From Mesodorylaimus sp. YZB2_4 (taxonomy: Eukaryota > Nematoda > Enoplea > Dorylaimida > Dorylaimidae), in the NCBI GenBank assembly GCA_030248295.1, contig JASANH010000908.1, positions 434,001 to 498,000 on the forward strand: 64,000 nucleotides of DNA, read 5' to 3'. Every line of letters begins with the position of its first letter. Position 1 is the stretch's first letter. Made by a program: the position numbers and the translations under genes. Under the pieces are notes generated by a model. The model saw only the letters and a list, made by a program, of their open reading frames with translations, was not told where the DNA came from and searched no databases. Below are positions 55,001-64,000 of this stretch, one piece after another.

Positions 55001-57196
55001 CAAGCTGACCTTCGTCACCGAGGATCGAACCCGGACGAGTCCAGCCATTCGCTCCCGAGCAATAGGGAGAGACGAATTTATATCCTTTAGATGATTCAGT
55101 CTCCCACAACCAGATCATGAATAGCTCATCATGGCTCATGAACAGGAGAGGGTATGAGGCAGCATCCCTACTCCCGTCACCTAAAATGTACATGATTGAG
55201 TTCAAAAAAGTGCTCGAGTATAAGTGAAATATAGTATGGTATGGAAGAGAGGGAACTAGGGGCCACAGGGGTGCAGCGGTTCGGCATTCGTCTCTCCGTA
55301 TTGCTTGGAAGCGAGTGGCTGGACTCGTCCCGGGTTCGATTCCCGGTGATGGAGGTTGATTTGCGAACCCTCGCTGACCTTGCACGCCAGGCTGTGGGGG
55401 ACTCACCAGGTACCGTCAAGGTGCTCCGAGTGGAAAGACGGAAGCCAAAAGAGGAGACAGTCTCAGCTGTGAGCACTGACAGGGTTCACAGCCCACCCGC
55501 CATCGTCCGAGGAAGTCTGTGTCCTGTCCAGGATGCCCTCGTGTGGAGGTGCTCCCAGTGGAGACACGCAGAGGCAAGCTGTTGTGTGTGCTGGCCCCCG
55601 CACAGCCCTGCTTCGGTTTGACTGCTGGTCGGGTATGTGTTAAACGGGCTACGGCCCACAAAAATTAAAAAAAGAAAAAAGGTAATTACATATACAAAAA
55701 ATAACCAGGTGCGCCGCAGTGAATTTTTTGTAATAACGGGAAACCTGATGCCTGATATAATTTTTAACCAAAAATTTTAATCCACATTTGAATTTTTGGA
55801 AATCCGCCTCTTTCCAGGACTGTTTCTTGAAACCATACGCTCATATTTACGACCATAGTGCCTATGGGTCCTTCCCAACAGTTCCCAAATTCCAACCCCG
55901 TCCTTGTCACTCACCATTTCCCATCGAGCAATATCCATAAGTGGTTGCCGTTGGTCGACGTTTATGACTGAATCGTGGAGGACGTTTTTTAAATTTTGTT
56001 TCGTCCAAGGCTTTTTGAGCCGCCGCCTGTTGCGCTTTTTTGATTGAAGCACCTTGAGCAACGTATTCTTCTTGATTATCACCTTTACCAACGACCAAGT
56101 GCACAGTGAACGTCTTCTTATGGGCAGGACCACCTTCATTGATCAATTTGTACTGGTGCGGCACCTGAAAAATATGTAATTCTATCACATGATCCCAATC
56201 TAATCCAATTCTCCTCAATCCATTCACCACAAATTTAATATTATAGGCACTTTTAAGCGATCGATAATTCAATTATCGATTTTTGTAATGGAGACGGTAG
56301 CCTGGAGCGTCACCCGTCGGGGATGTTTCAGCCATGAACTGAGTCGAGAGACTTGTTTTGCTGGGCCCAGGTTTTTAGTGCGGTGACTCCCTCCAGTAAT
56401 ACGGACCTGGACTTACATCGTTATAGCGAGCCAACTCGGCGATCAAGCACATGGGCGTCTTATCACTCGATTTCTTTCTCGAATCTCCATTATTCTGATT
56501 ACTATAGCCATCTGCACTCGAATTCGAAGGACCATCAGAGAAGAAAGACAAATCCGAATCACCTGCCGACGGACACCAGGCATTGGGTTGTTGATATTGC
56601 TGATGTGGTCGGACATCGTTGACGAAAGGAGACAAGTGATTGAATTTCGGACTGAATAAACTTCCTTGAAATAATTCACCGGAATTCACTGTTCCAACAC
56701 AACTGAGCAAAGGCGAAGATAATGTAGAATTGACAATAGGGGCATTGCTGACCGAGGCTAGCATTCGTATTCGATTATCCACATCCATATCCGGTGTGGA
56801 CGATAGTGACGGGTGCACAACACTGCCACTGGTCTGCGTCGACGGAGATGATCGTCGCTGAGAATCTGAAACAAATCTGTTCTCTCTCTTCTTGAACAAG
56901 ACCTTTTGCACCCCAAAACCAGTCGCAAGCACATTTCCTTGGAGAAGGGGGATCTTCGGCTTCTAAACATTTGAACCAAGCAGAAAAGCAAAAATCCATT
57001 TTTCTAATTAAAAAAGCAAAAACCCTCAAATTTTTCCTTAGTCTTGTTTTGTTGCACAGTTCTAGGCGTTCAATATCATTTTTCAGGGCCCGAAACCCGT
57101 TTCTCTAACCATTTTACCTGCCAGCGGGGCTTCACCTTGCTGTCGGCAAAGTCGAACCAGGTCCATCGGACTGAGAACTCGCTCGCTATTATCCAT
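52010..57196 (-). CDS. STAU: Staufen double-stranded RNA-binding protein
   Basis: Twelve exons traced in phase: 57196-57136, 56865-56417, 56164-55915, 54460-54313, 54241-53913, 53854-53730, 53673-53410, 53360-53214, 53161-52747, 52600-52517, 52462-52332 and 52270-52010 (887 residues). dsRBDs in order: KTPMCLIAELARYND with GPAHKKTFTVHLVVG (about 155-235); TPTVMLNTLAMKIG, interrupted by a Pro-rich loop (PALPFRPPVPPPTAYHVNAL) before YVVLKVGEHEFLGQGPNRQL (about 256-375); SPINVVYEMALKG with GPAHKRHFVVRCVVHG (about 430-500); and NPVSRLIQVQQAKKEAEP with GDKVCDGRGPNKKLAKR (about 555-625). The C-terminal half holds EYLARLLSFQVHYTDFPK and SLTTSPPLVCHGSGPTVDQA, the Staufen-specific last dsRBD. Staufen acts in mRNA localisation, translational control and Staufen-mediated decay. 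The 1454-base intron 54461-55914 holds several SINEs. Confidence 0.95.
54485..54640 (-). mobile_element. SINE family B, 3' part
   Basis: The minus strand shows the family B 3' end: reverse of AAGGCTGTGCGGGGACCAGT, CCCTCTGTGTCTCCACTAGG, AGCACCTCCACCAAGGTCAT and ACTTCCTCAGACAATGG. The tRNA-like head is missing. In a Staufen intron. Confidence 0.7.
54640..54705 (-). mobile_element. SINE family A, tail fragment
   Basis: Reverse of the family A tail: TTTTACCACATCACCAAACG then CTTATGCGCACTCGAGGG, lying between two family B copies in the same Staufen intron. Confidence 0.65.
54735..55075 (-). mobile_element. tRNA-derived SINE, family B
   Basis: A near full-length reverse copy: the 3' block (CTCCCTCTGCGTGTCTCCAC), middle (AGACTGTCTCCTCGTTTGGC), ACGGTACCAGGTGAGTAACC, GGCCTGGCTTGCAAGGTTAG, and the head with GGATCGAACCCGGACGAGTC, the reverse of a B box. 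In a Staufen intron. Confidence 0.8.
55245..55645 (+). mobile_element. tRNA-derived SINE, family B (best copy)
   Basis: The head CAGGGGTGCAGCGGTTCGGC resembles an A box, and CGGGTTCGATTCCCGG is a canonical B box about 70 bases later. The body blocks match 18020-18350: GATGGAGGTTGATTTGCGAA, CTTGCACGCCAGGCTGTGG, GGTACCGTCAAGGTGCTCCG, CATCGTCCGAGGAAGTCTG and GAGACACGCAGAGGCAAGCT. A short A-rich tail follows at 55662-55681. Orientation is opposite to the two copies just upstream in the same intron. Confidence 0.85.
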
Positions 57197-57769
57197 TTCC
57201 AATTCCACACGCTAAAAAACCAGCATTAGCAACTCGCAAAAACAGAATCCCCGCCGGGATTCTCCTCCAAAGCACTAGAACCTTCTCGACAGCGCCGACA
57301 GTAAGCTGCCGTTAGCACAACCATCTACTCGATAAAACTCGCATTCAGTCCCAGCTTTCTCAGGCACACCAAATAGGGTTCAGCACTCGGCAATATCCGG
57401 CTCTTATCAGTCAAGCCTCCGTCCCAACCAGCCCTTTTATTCACTACTTGGAAAGTTAGTAGCACTCAACAAACGGGTAAGTAAGCAGGTCCCAAATAAA
57501 GCACCCAACTTCCACACAGATCTATAACAGTAAAAAATAGCCGTAAAAACTCCCCAAACTCCGCATAAAATGCATATGTCCTCAAACATGAACTGATATA
57601 ACCACTTCCAAATCCCCAGCAAAATCTCATGTGTGCACAAACAGCAATCTCGTATGAAGAATACCACAATGACTTGATACCCACGCGGTTAGAACCAATG
57701 ACCGAAATCTTCGAGTAAGTAGGCTCGGGATAGTAGAAGATGCGGTGACAAGGCAAAGTATAGCACACT

Positions 57770-60700
57770 TCACAGGTCGTCGTCCGTTATTGTATTGAAT
57801 GCCTCATTCGTCATTGAGCTCGAATTTCTCTGAAACATACGCAATATAAAACTTTCGCCGTGAGCAGGAATCGAACCATCGCCATCCGCAATAGCACCTT
57901 GTCGACATGTGACTAATGTGCTGCAGCGCACAATATAGTAGTCCGAGCAGTACGGGTTCGACTCCCTTTCACGGTAAAGTTTCTGATCGTGTTTTGGTGA
58001 CTGATTCAAAGTCTGCTATCAAACTTCTCCAATGTATAGTCCTACCAAAAACGGAGACAAACCTAACATTCACCGCACCTTTTTATTTCCAAGTTCTCCG
58101 AACGATTCATAAGTAAATTTTGATTTCGCCGAACCAAACGAGGAAGCCACGCCGCTATCAATCGATGTTGGACTCTCGGTGGAAGTAGACGAGCGCGAGC
58201 AATATGGCTGAAAGTGAAATTTACCAATCAAGGTACAATGCATAAAAGGGGCAGTTCGACATACCTCTCCTCCACTCACCGACACTTCGCGACATCGAAT
58301 TATTTCATCGACCATCGATTGAAGGCACATCGATATCATTATCGCCTACAAAAATACCAACAGATGCTACCTGCATTGCATTGCAATACAAAACTATCCT
58401 TACCTGGTTGCTATGCAAAGTAATCCATTCCAAACGATTTCGACAAACCAAATATTCAAACGACAAGTTAGGCGTTTCCTCCGACTCCTACAAAACATAA
58501 AACCATTCGAGCCGCGACCAGGAATTGAATCCCACGCCATGTGCCTCCAGTGTACTCCACTCCAACTTGGCATTGCCAATCGTGCCTCAAATCTCCCGCC
58601 GGGTCGGATGTATTTGGCAAACAGTTTTTGGCGAATTCAAACTGGAAACCTGTCAGATTCGACACATACTAGCGATGAATTCGACGACTCAAAGTAAGTC
58701 ACACTATCAAGTCTCATTGTTACGCCCTTTGCTCTATCACAACTTTATCAATCTGACCAAACACACCCAACCCACCCTCTTCCTTACTTGGTTTGATAAC
58801 TTCCAACAGCGAATTCGAGTGACACGAAACAATGTCTCCACCAAACCGCCCTGAATTCAAGAACTAAATCACAAATCAATTCACCCTTCTTCACTCCAAT
58901 ATTTACTGTTTGTCCCTTATGCAAAAATAGCAACTGACGATTTCCTGCCGCAACGCAGACTGTCTGATCGTTAGCCAAGTAATCCGAGGGACACGGCTCG
59001 AAATACACAAAGCCATAACGTGTTTGTGAGGCGCACAAGGAGAGAAACTAAAAACAGCATAGCATAATACAGCCTATCCACACACCGTAGCATCTTACCT
59101 CTTGCGCGGAGCCTTGTTCACTGAGACGTTGTAACTGACGAAGCACATCCTCGTTTAATTGGCACCAATGCGATGACGCGTGGGTTCTCGCACCGAGAAG
59201 AACGCTAAAAAATCGATTTTCTAACATCAAAATAACCAGCACAGCGAGCAGATTTACCTGGGCGTCCTCCAGTTCAGCATCTCCGCCACCGCCTGGGTGT
59301 ACAAAATATTCAATGCCACTCGATCCCTCGTAAGTGCTTTCTCGAAGGCCAAATCCCAGAAGCTATAAAAAAACCAAAAATAGATCCTAATCAAGCATCA
59401 TAAAAGAGGACATCCATTACCATTTGCGCACCACAACTTTGTACGAGGATTTGCCTCCATTAGCAGAATTTCCAGATACTGACAACAGCGACAAGATGGG
59501 GCATTCAATGTCTTTCAGCCATCTGACAACTAAAAGATACAAATATTATACAGCTGATAATGACAGTCGCGTTTGTGACTTACTCTCGTAAGGACATGTG
59601 TTGCTTTTTCGAACAATAAATAAACCGAAGAGCGGCACGTTTTGAGATTGCAATCCGACTGATTCAGCGTAGCGCTAGAAAAGAGCAGACCTCTGGAGAA
59701 CTGGTCAGTACAGTGTTATACGCAAAGCCATCTGCACTAGTTACAATGCCTTCCTCACGACCAGTCAGAGGTCTATTGGGAAATAAAAGCCCAGTCACAG
59801 CAGTGACCTTCAATTCCCATAAAAGTCAAAGACCACTTCAACCGCCCGCATCGATAAAATCCTATCTAGGACTCCTCTGAAGCTGTGGACTGTTCTTGGA
59901 AGGCGGTTATGGTTTTCCATATTACAATAGGGATTCCAATTTCAAATTATATTGCCTTGAAGAGGGTTATCAATCAGACCTTAAGCTACGGCCTTCAGCT
60001 AATCAACTTTATCTAGAACTAGCTTTTTCCCGCATGAAGCACAACTTCCACTTGTAGGCATATCACGCTTGAACATGCTTTTGAGACAAAATAGGGAAGG
60101 GGGAATACCGCAGGTGGCACATTCTTACACGATTCGCGTAAATATAGTTCCGGACGGAGGGTTGGATTCCAACCAAACAAACAACTAGAGGCACTTACCC
60201 GAATGACTATGCTCGTGCAATCACCAACGTTGCAAGTGACTGAAGTTTTGGATCCATCGAGCAGGTATATAGGTAACTGGTCGCTTAGATTCTGGCACTC
60301 TTTACTATCTAAGGCGCTGTCCTGAAAAAAGACAAAACCCTAACCATTTGCAAGGTATTCTTGACTCGAAGTAGCTACAGTACCTTCTGCGCTTCCAAAA
60401 AGAATTCGTTGACGAGACGAGAGTTCGTTGTTATCACATGTTGACACACTGAAAATAAACACTATAAACACGACCATAAGAGTAAGCCACTGATAAAAAA
60501 TCGAATTGCACACGTCATGAAGCTACCCAACAAGCTTGGGGACACGCCGAGAATTCACTTACCAGCACGCAAATATTGTTGCAAGGCCTCGCGTCGTTCG
60601 ATTTTTTGTTTACTGCTCATAATTAATTTTAGCTTTTTGGGCGGAAAATCGGGAAGATCGATATCGCCATATTCGCTTTTTATTGTCTCATGAAGACGTA

Positions 60701-60882
60701 ATAGCTGACTATATCGTAAAGTGCAATGATACGATCCATTGATGTAGATCTTGAAAACCTGAAATGACATTTCTGTTAAGCTTATTCTAGTTAACACCAT
60801 GATGCTTACTTACATCATACGATGATCCATTATTCGATGGATCAGCCACTGAAAGACTCGTCGGTATAGCCACATGCATCAT
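57770..60882 (-). CDS. SNX17: sorting nexin 17
   Basis: A multi-exon gene starting MMHVAIPTSLSVADPSNNG (ATG 60882, or the next codon). The PX domain follows in the next exons (VFKIYINGSYHCTLRYSQLL, then LPDFPPKKLKLIMSSKQKIE and RREALQQYLRA, about 60555-60755). The FERM-like region includes CQLNEDVLRQLQRLSEQG, TRYGFVYFEPCPSDYLAND and VCVAAGNRQLLFLHKGQT. Its end is SFEYLVCRNRLEWITLHSNQ with MISMCLQSMVDEIIRC (human ICLQSMVDELMVKK). The C-terminus NEAFNTITDDDL matches the FEGIGDEDL end of human SNX17. SNX17 sits on endosomes via PI3P and recycles NPxY cargo such as integrins and LRP1 through Retriever/CCC. The last intron contains a tRNA-like hairpin. Internal exon borders were not all resolved. 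Confidence 0.92.
57850..57986. repeat. inverted repeat of tRNA-like B-box ends
   Basis: The left arm (plus strand) AAACTTTCGCCGTGAGCAGG then AATCGAACC pairs imperfectly with the right arm GGGTTCGACTCCCTTTCACG then GTAAAGTTTC, about 80 bases apart. Each arm carries a GGTTCGANTCC-type B box, in opposite directions. Located in the last SNX17 intron. It could be two head-to-head SINE scraps or a MITE built from a tRNA-like end. Confidence 0.7.
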
Positions 60883-61070
60883 TATGCGAACGGTTCCGGC
60901 TTTTAGTCCAGGCCTGATGTCCGAATGTTGAGCATTTGATACTGAAAATTGCAGACGGGCAGAAATTCTGAGAATGTTAAAAAAAATATGGAGGCCCAAA
61001 CAAGATCATTCAATACAATGTTTTCAAAATACAGTTTTGTAATTCGATCTAGCTCCAATAAAAACAAGAA

Positions 61071-61358
61071 ATGCTCCAAGCGGGTGCGCTCGAAATTGGA
61101 GATCTTGTGGGAGAAGGCTCACAAGTAATTGGCACTCGCTTAAAACCAATATCAGAAGCCTTTAAAAAGCTTCCAATTCAAAAGAAGGAAATTTATAACA
61201 GATATGCAGTTTACAGCAATATTCAACTAGAAGAAGTTCTAAAAATCCAGATTTTTGATCACTTCTTGAAACAATTAAAGAGTGCGGGATACCTAGATTT
61301 GAAATATGTTGCGAGTCAGATGATGAGTTTCAGATTCAGGTACATCTTTGTATCATAA
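61071..61358 (+). CDS. hypothetical small gene divergent from SNX17
   Basis: A 95-codon frame from ATG 61071 encodes LKPISEAFKKLPIQKKEIYN, RYAVYSNIQLEEVLKIQIFD and HFLKQLKSAGYLDLKYVASQ, a charged, helix-rich, protein-like text. A GTACAT donor near 61340 could join a short last exon after 61422 (TATTTCCAG) ending RSQIF. A second frame, from ATG about 61019 (MFSKYSFVIRSSSNKNKKCS), overlaps it and resembles a mitochondrial presequence, but I found no splice that links the two in phase. Helices with KLPIQKKEIYN recall the second half of an HMG box, weakly. About 190 bases from the SNX17 ATG, so the genes may share a promoter. No family assigned. Confidence 0.35.
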   Translation: MLQAGALEIGDLVGEGSQVIGTRLKPISEAFKKLPIQKKEIYNRYAVYSNIQLEEVLKIQIFDHFLKQLKSAGYLDLKYVASQMMSFRFRYIFVS

Positions 61359-61583
61359 TTAATTTTGAACCGCTCTTTTGGCACATTTAAAGTAGAAACA
61401 ATAATTATATATATTTCCAGAAGCCAGATTTTCTGATTGATTATGATTGATGGAAGATTTTTCGGAAGACGTTCCTAGCTTACTGTAACCGCTGAGCAAC
61501 AGAGAGAAATCCACGTCCCGCTTCATTCATTCTCTCTCCAGTCGACACTGAATGTGCTGGGAGATTTTCCCGTTGATTAAGCA

Positions 61584-62576
61584 ATGTCTCGCCTCTACGG
61601 CCGTAATCGTTTAGTTCAAACATTATTGGAGAAACAGCAATTTGAAGATAATTTGGCCAATTTTGATAAATCCGAGTGGTACGCTGTGAATTCGAACTCG
61701 CTGCCATTCCATTTGCAGTCGTCATTCATCGAAATGGAGGCCGATCAAGAGACCGAATCATTCTTGGATTATTGTCGGGAAGTATCCGATTCGTTATGTC
61801 TTCAAATATTTTACGATATCGCTAGTGCAGTCCTTAGTTTATTCTATACGAAAACGTGTATCAATGGGATTCTTGGTCGTGGAATAATGTTCATATTTTC
61901 TTCCACTCATTTATCTTATCTTTTCAATGTCGAATCGTGTACTGCCAACGCATCAATGTGCACTGCTTATTTTGCATCGATGACTGATCCGTATCAGCAT
62001 GGACGTGGTGCAGTTCTCGATTTGGGTGCTGGTGATGGGAATATCACTGAAAAATTTCGACCTTATTTTGACGCTTTATACGCCACTGAAACATCGCCGA
62101 TTATGCAACGTCGATTACGAAATCGAGGCATAAAAGTGTTGGCAATCGATGATTGGTGGCGACTGGATAAAGATGACATTCCTCGATTTCGATTGATTTC
62201 CTGTTTGAACTTATTGGATCGGCATACACAACCATTGACATTACTGCGGCAGCTACACACGAAGGCTAGAGCCGACGAAGCCCTGGTTTTGTTGGCTGTG
62301 GTCCTACCGTGGAGTCAGTACGTCGAGTATCAAGTGCAGGATAGTTCGGGGCGTACGACGACATCCAACCAGCCCTTGGAGTCGATAGTGATCGAGGGAC
62401 AGTCGTTCGAGGCCCAACTGACCCGTTTGGTCGAACAGGTGCTGCAACCGAATGGATTCCAAGTCGTCCGATGGACTCGATTGCCTTACTTGTGCGAGGG
62501 GGATCTGAATAGAAGTCTATACTGGTTAGATGATGCCGTACTACTGTTGAAGGCGGTCGATCCCATAGCGGAGTGA
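61584..62576 (+). CDS. METTL9: METTL9 (DREV) protein-histidine methyltransferase
   Basis: A 330-residue frame without introns, starting MSRLYGRNRLVQTLLEKQQF. It matches METTL9 along its length: ETESFLDYCREVSDSLCLQI, GILGRGIMFIFSSTHLSYL, the S-adenosylmethionine motif I AVLDLGAGDGNITEKF, YATETSPIMQRRL, the post-II segment FRLISCLNLLDRHTQPLTLL, then LVLLAVVLPWSQYVEYQV and TRLPYLCEGDLNRSLYWLDD. METTL9 makes 1-methylhistidine in HxH motifs of proteins such as NDUFB3 and S100A9 in mammals. The human protein has a signal-anchor before the LYGRN block; here the frame begins almost directly at it. Either the N-terminus is shorter or an upstream exon was missed (an AAG precedes the ATG by two bases and could be an acceptor). 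Confidence 0.9.
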   Translation: MSRLYGRNRLVQTLLEKQQFEDNLANFDKSEWYAVNSNSLPFHLQSSFIEMEADQETESFLDYCREVSDSLCLQIFYDIASAVLSLFYTKTCINGILGRGIMFIFSSTHLSYLFNVESCTANASMCTAYFASMTDPYQHGRGAVLDLGAGDGNITEKFRPYFDALYATETSPIMQRRLRNRGIKVLAIDDWWRLDKDDIPRFRLISCLNLLDRHTQPLTLLRQLHTKARADEALVLLAVVLPWSQYVEYQVQDSSGRTTTSNQPLESIVIEGQSFEAQLTRLVEQVLQPNGFQVVRWTRLPYLCEGDLNRSLYWLDDAVLLLKAVDPIAE

Positions 62577-63703
62577 AGAGGGTGCTGATTCGGTTTTTAC
62601 TTGTCTCGGGGTTTGATACTTAGTTACGGTTGGATTCTGTCGCTGGTCCTTTTCGTGCACTTGGGTTGGTTCGGGTAGCAGTGAGCTTCTTGTTCTGGTG
62701 TGCATTTGATAGTGGGCGGGCAAGTGACTTCTAGTTCGCATGCACGTCAACAGTACCCCATCTACACACACTGCAGGCGGCGCAGCATTACCTTTTCTCT
62801 GCTGAATTATCCCTGTGTTTTTCAGGTCATCATTTTCCTAGCGTTTAGTTCCGCCTCGGGGCAGGGTCCGTTTCTCTGCACTTTCCAGTGTGTGCTTTCT
62901 CGTTGATTCACGTTCACTTTCCTCGTGTCCACGATCGTGTCCAGCCATCGTTTCTTTGGCCCCTGCGTTTGTCAGATCATTTTCACAAAATAGTTCTGAA
63001 ACAGCTCAGCGCAGCACAGGTGGCTCCTTATTTTCAAGTGACACATCCTGTGTACTGCTGCCACTGTTACGTCACTTGTCAGAAAAACGCTCCCGCCCAA
63101 TGTTGGCCAGAGCTGCCTGAACCCTGAACCTGTTCCCCTGGCAGTTACCACTACTGTACATGTCAGCTTGACTCTAGTCACCATGACCTCCAGCATGTCT
63201 AAATCACAACGGTTAGTGCAAAACAAATGTTTTCGATAGTCTTCTATATGGGCCTTTTTCGAGACCCTGTCACTCCCTGCCATGCTAGGGAATCAGGGAC
63301 GCAGAGCTTTGAGAGCACGCTGGACGGAACAAATGGCGCACAAAGTTGGTTCATCATCCGCTGCACATGGTAGTAGTGATCTGGGCAAGAAGACTTCGGA
63401 AGTCGAACAACAGTAGGTTAGGTTAATTCATGGTCAGAAGCATCGAGTCCCTAACGTCACTCGCTGGCATGGATCGCTGAGAAGCTTGTCAGACAGAAGC
63501 GTACACGTGCACGCCGTGTACATATGTACAGTAGATCATACCCCTACATTGTAAAGTGCACTATCATCCTTCATGTCAACTGCTGTACGCACTTTACGCT
63601 TTTAGAGGACTCCCTAGCCGCTCATTATGGGATCGTCACTCCGTGCGTGTGCGCCACAGTGAGCAGTCGGTCATTCAAACGTGCAGACAACGAGTTGGTG
63701 GTC
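62577..63703. other. METTL9 downstream spacer
   Basis: No supported gene or repeat; the open frames in several phases have no domain resemblance. Possible 5' exons of the membrane protein at 63704 were not resolved. Confidence 0.4.
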
Positions 63704-64000
63704 ATGCCAGCGATCAGTGCAGAGCAAGCGCTTTCGACGACGTATTCGAGCGAAACAGTGGCGATGTCATGGACCATATTCACAGCGAGCATTCTCGGCG
63801 CAGCAATGATCATATCGATGATCGTCGTTTGGGCGATTTGCGCCTGCCCTGGCGGACAAAACAACAAGGAGGGAAAAGGAGACACGACCAAGTGAGCAAT
63901 GCTGGCTGCAGAGCAAGAGGCGTAAAACAAACTCGTGTTTTCGTTTTAGGAAAGGTGTCAGCGAGAAAGTGGTGGAAGAACGCCTGGTTGCGCCCCCAAC
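63704..64000 (+). CDS. small single-pass membrane protein (partial; runs off the right edge)
   Basis: From ATG 63704: a short Ser/Thr ectodomain (MPAISAEQALSTTYSSETVA), one hydrophobic helix (WTIFTASILGAAMIISMIVV), a CACPGG juxtamembrane Cys pair that could be palmitoylated, then a Lys/Gly-rich tail. A GTGAGC donor after 63892 joins, in phase, an exon from about 63952 (acceptor TTTTAG) reading KGVSEKVVEERLVAPP to the window end. An in-frame ATG at 63524 gives a longer but less convincing start. Family not recognised. Confidence 0.5.

Noticed and set aside
61584..61700. Horizontal transfer of METTL9 and XRCC2 because they have few or no introns
   Set aside because: Both are metazoan orthologs at full length, and the codon use does not look different from the neighbours.

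Overview
The window is animal nuclear DNA. Most genes are split by GT-AG introns, many only about 50-100 bases long, and the proteins are clear metazoan orthologs (VHL, Staufen, Mi-2/CHD4, KLHL10, LAMTOR4, SNX17, two rhodopsin-type GPCRs). The compact introns and an FMRFamide-receptor-like GPCR suggest a small-genome invertebrate, probably a protostome, but I cannot name the phylum from sequence alone. Protein identities come from recognising conserved motifs. Exon joins were worked out by hand from splice sites and reading-frame continuity.

Layout. 1-9 kb (all minus): 5' part of a mitochondrial-type valyl-tRNA synthetase, EXOSC5, UAP56/DDX39 and FBXO9. 10.7-17.4 kb: AGPAT (+), KLHL10 (-) and LAMTOR4 (+). 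17.4-21.9 kb: a repeat-rich stretch with tRNA-derived SINEs, a MITE and a small predicted membrane protein. 22-31 kb: a complete Mi-2/CHD4 gene (-). Its start codon lies inside the last open exon of an unrecognised upstream gene. 34-38.4 kb: two tandem four-transmembrane paralogs and a relic. 39.6-45.8 kb: a very basic Cys-cluster protein (+), VHL (-), anonymous open frames and XRCC2 (+). 46-50.7 kb: two GPCRs (-). 52-57.2 kb: Staufen (-), with inverted SINE copies in one intron. 57.8-60.9 kb: SNX17 (-). 61-64 kb: a short hypothetical gene, METTL9 (+) and the start of a small membrane protein (+).

The genes do not form one pathway; this is a mixed housekeeping and signalling neighbourhood. 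The most distinctive material is the mobile and repeat content: two tRNA-derived SINE families, three kinds of terminal-inverted-repeat element, and an intronic palindrome with a tandem array. Other points of interest are the Mi-2 start overlap, the inverted SINEs inside a dsRNA-binding-protein gene, the tandem tetraspan duplication and the unplaced basic/Cys gene.
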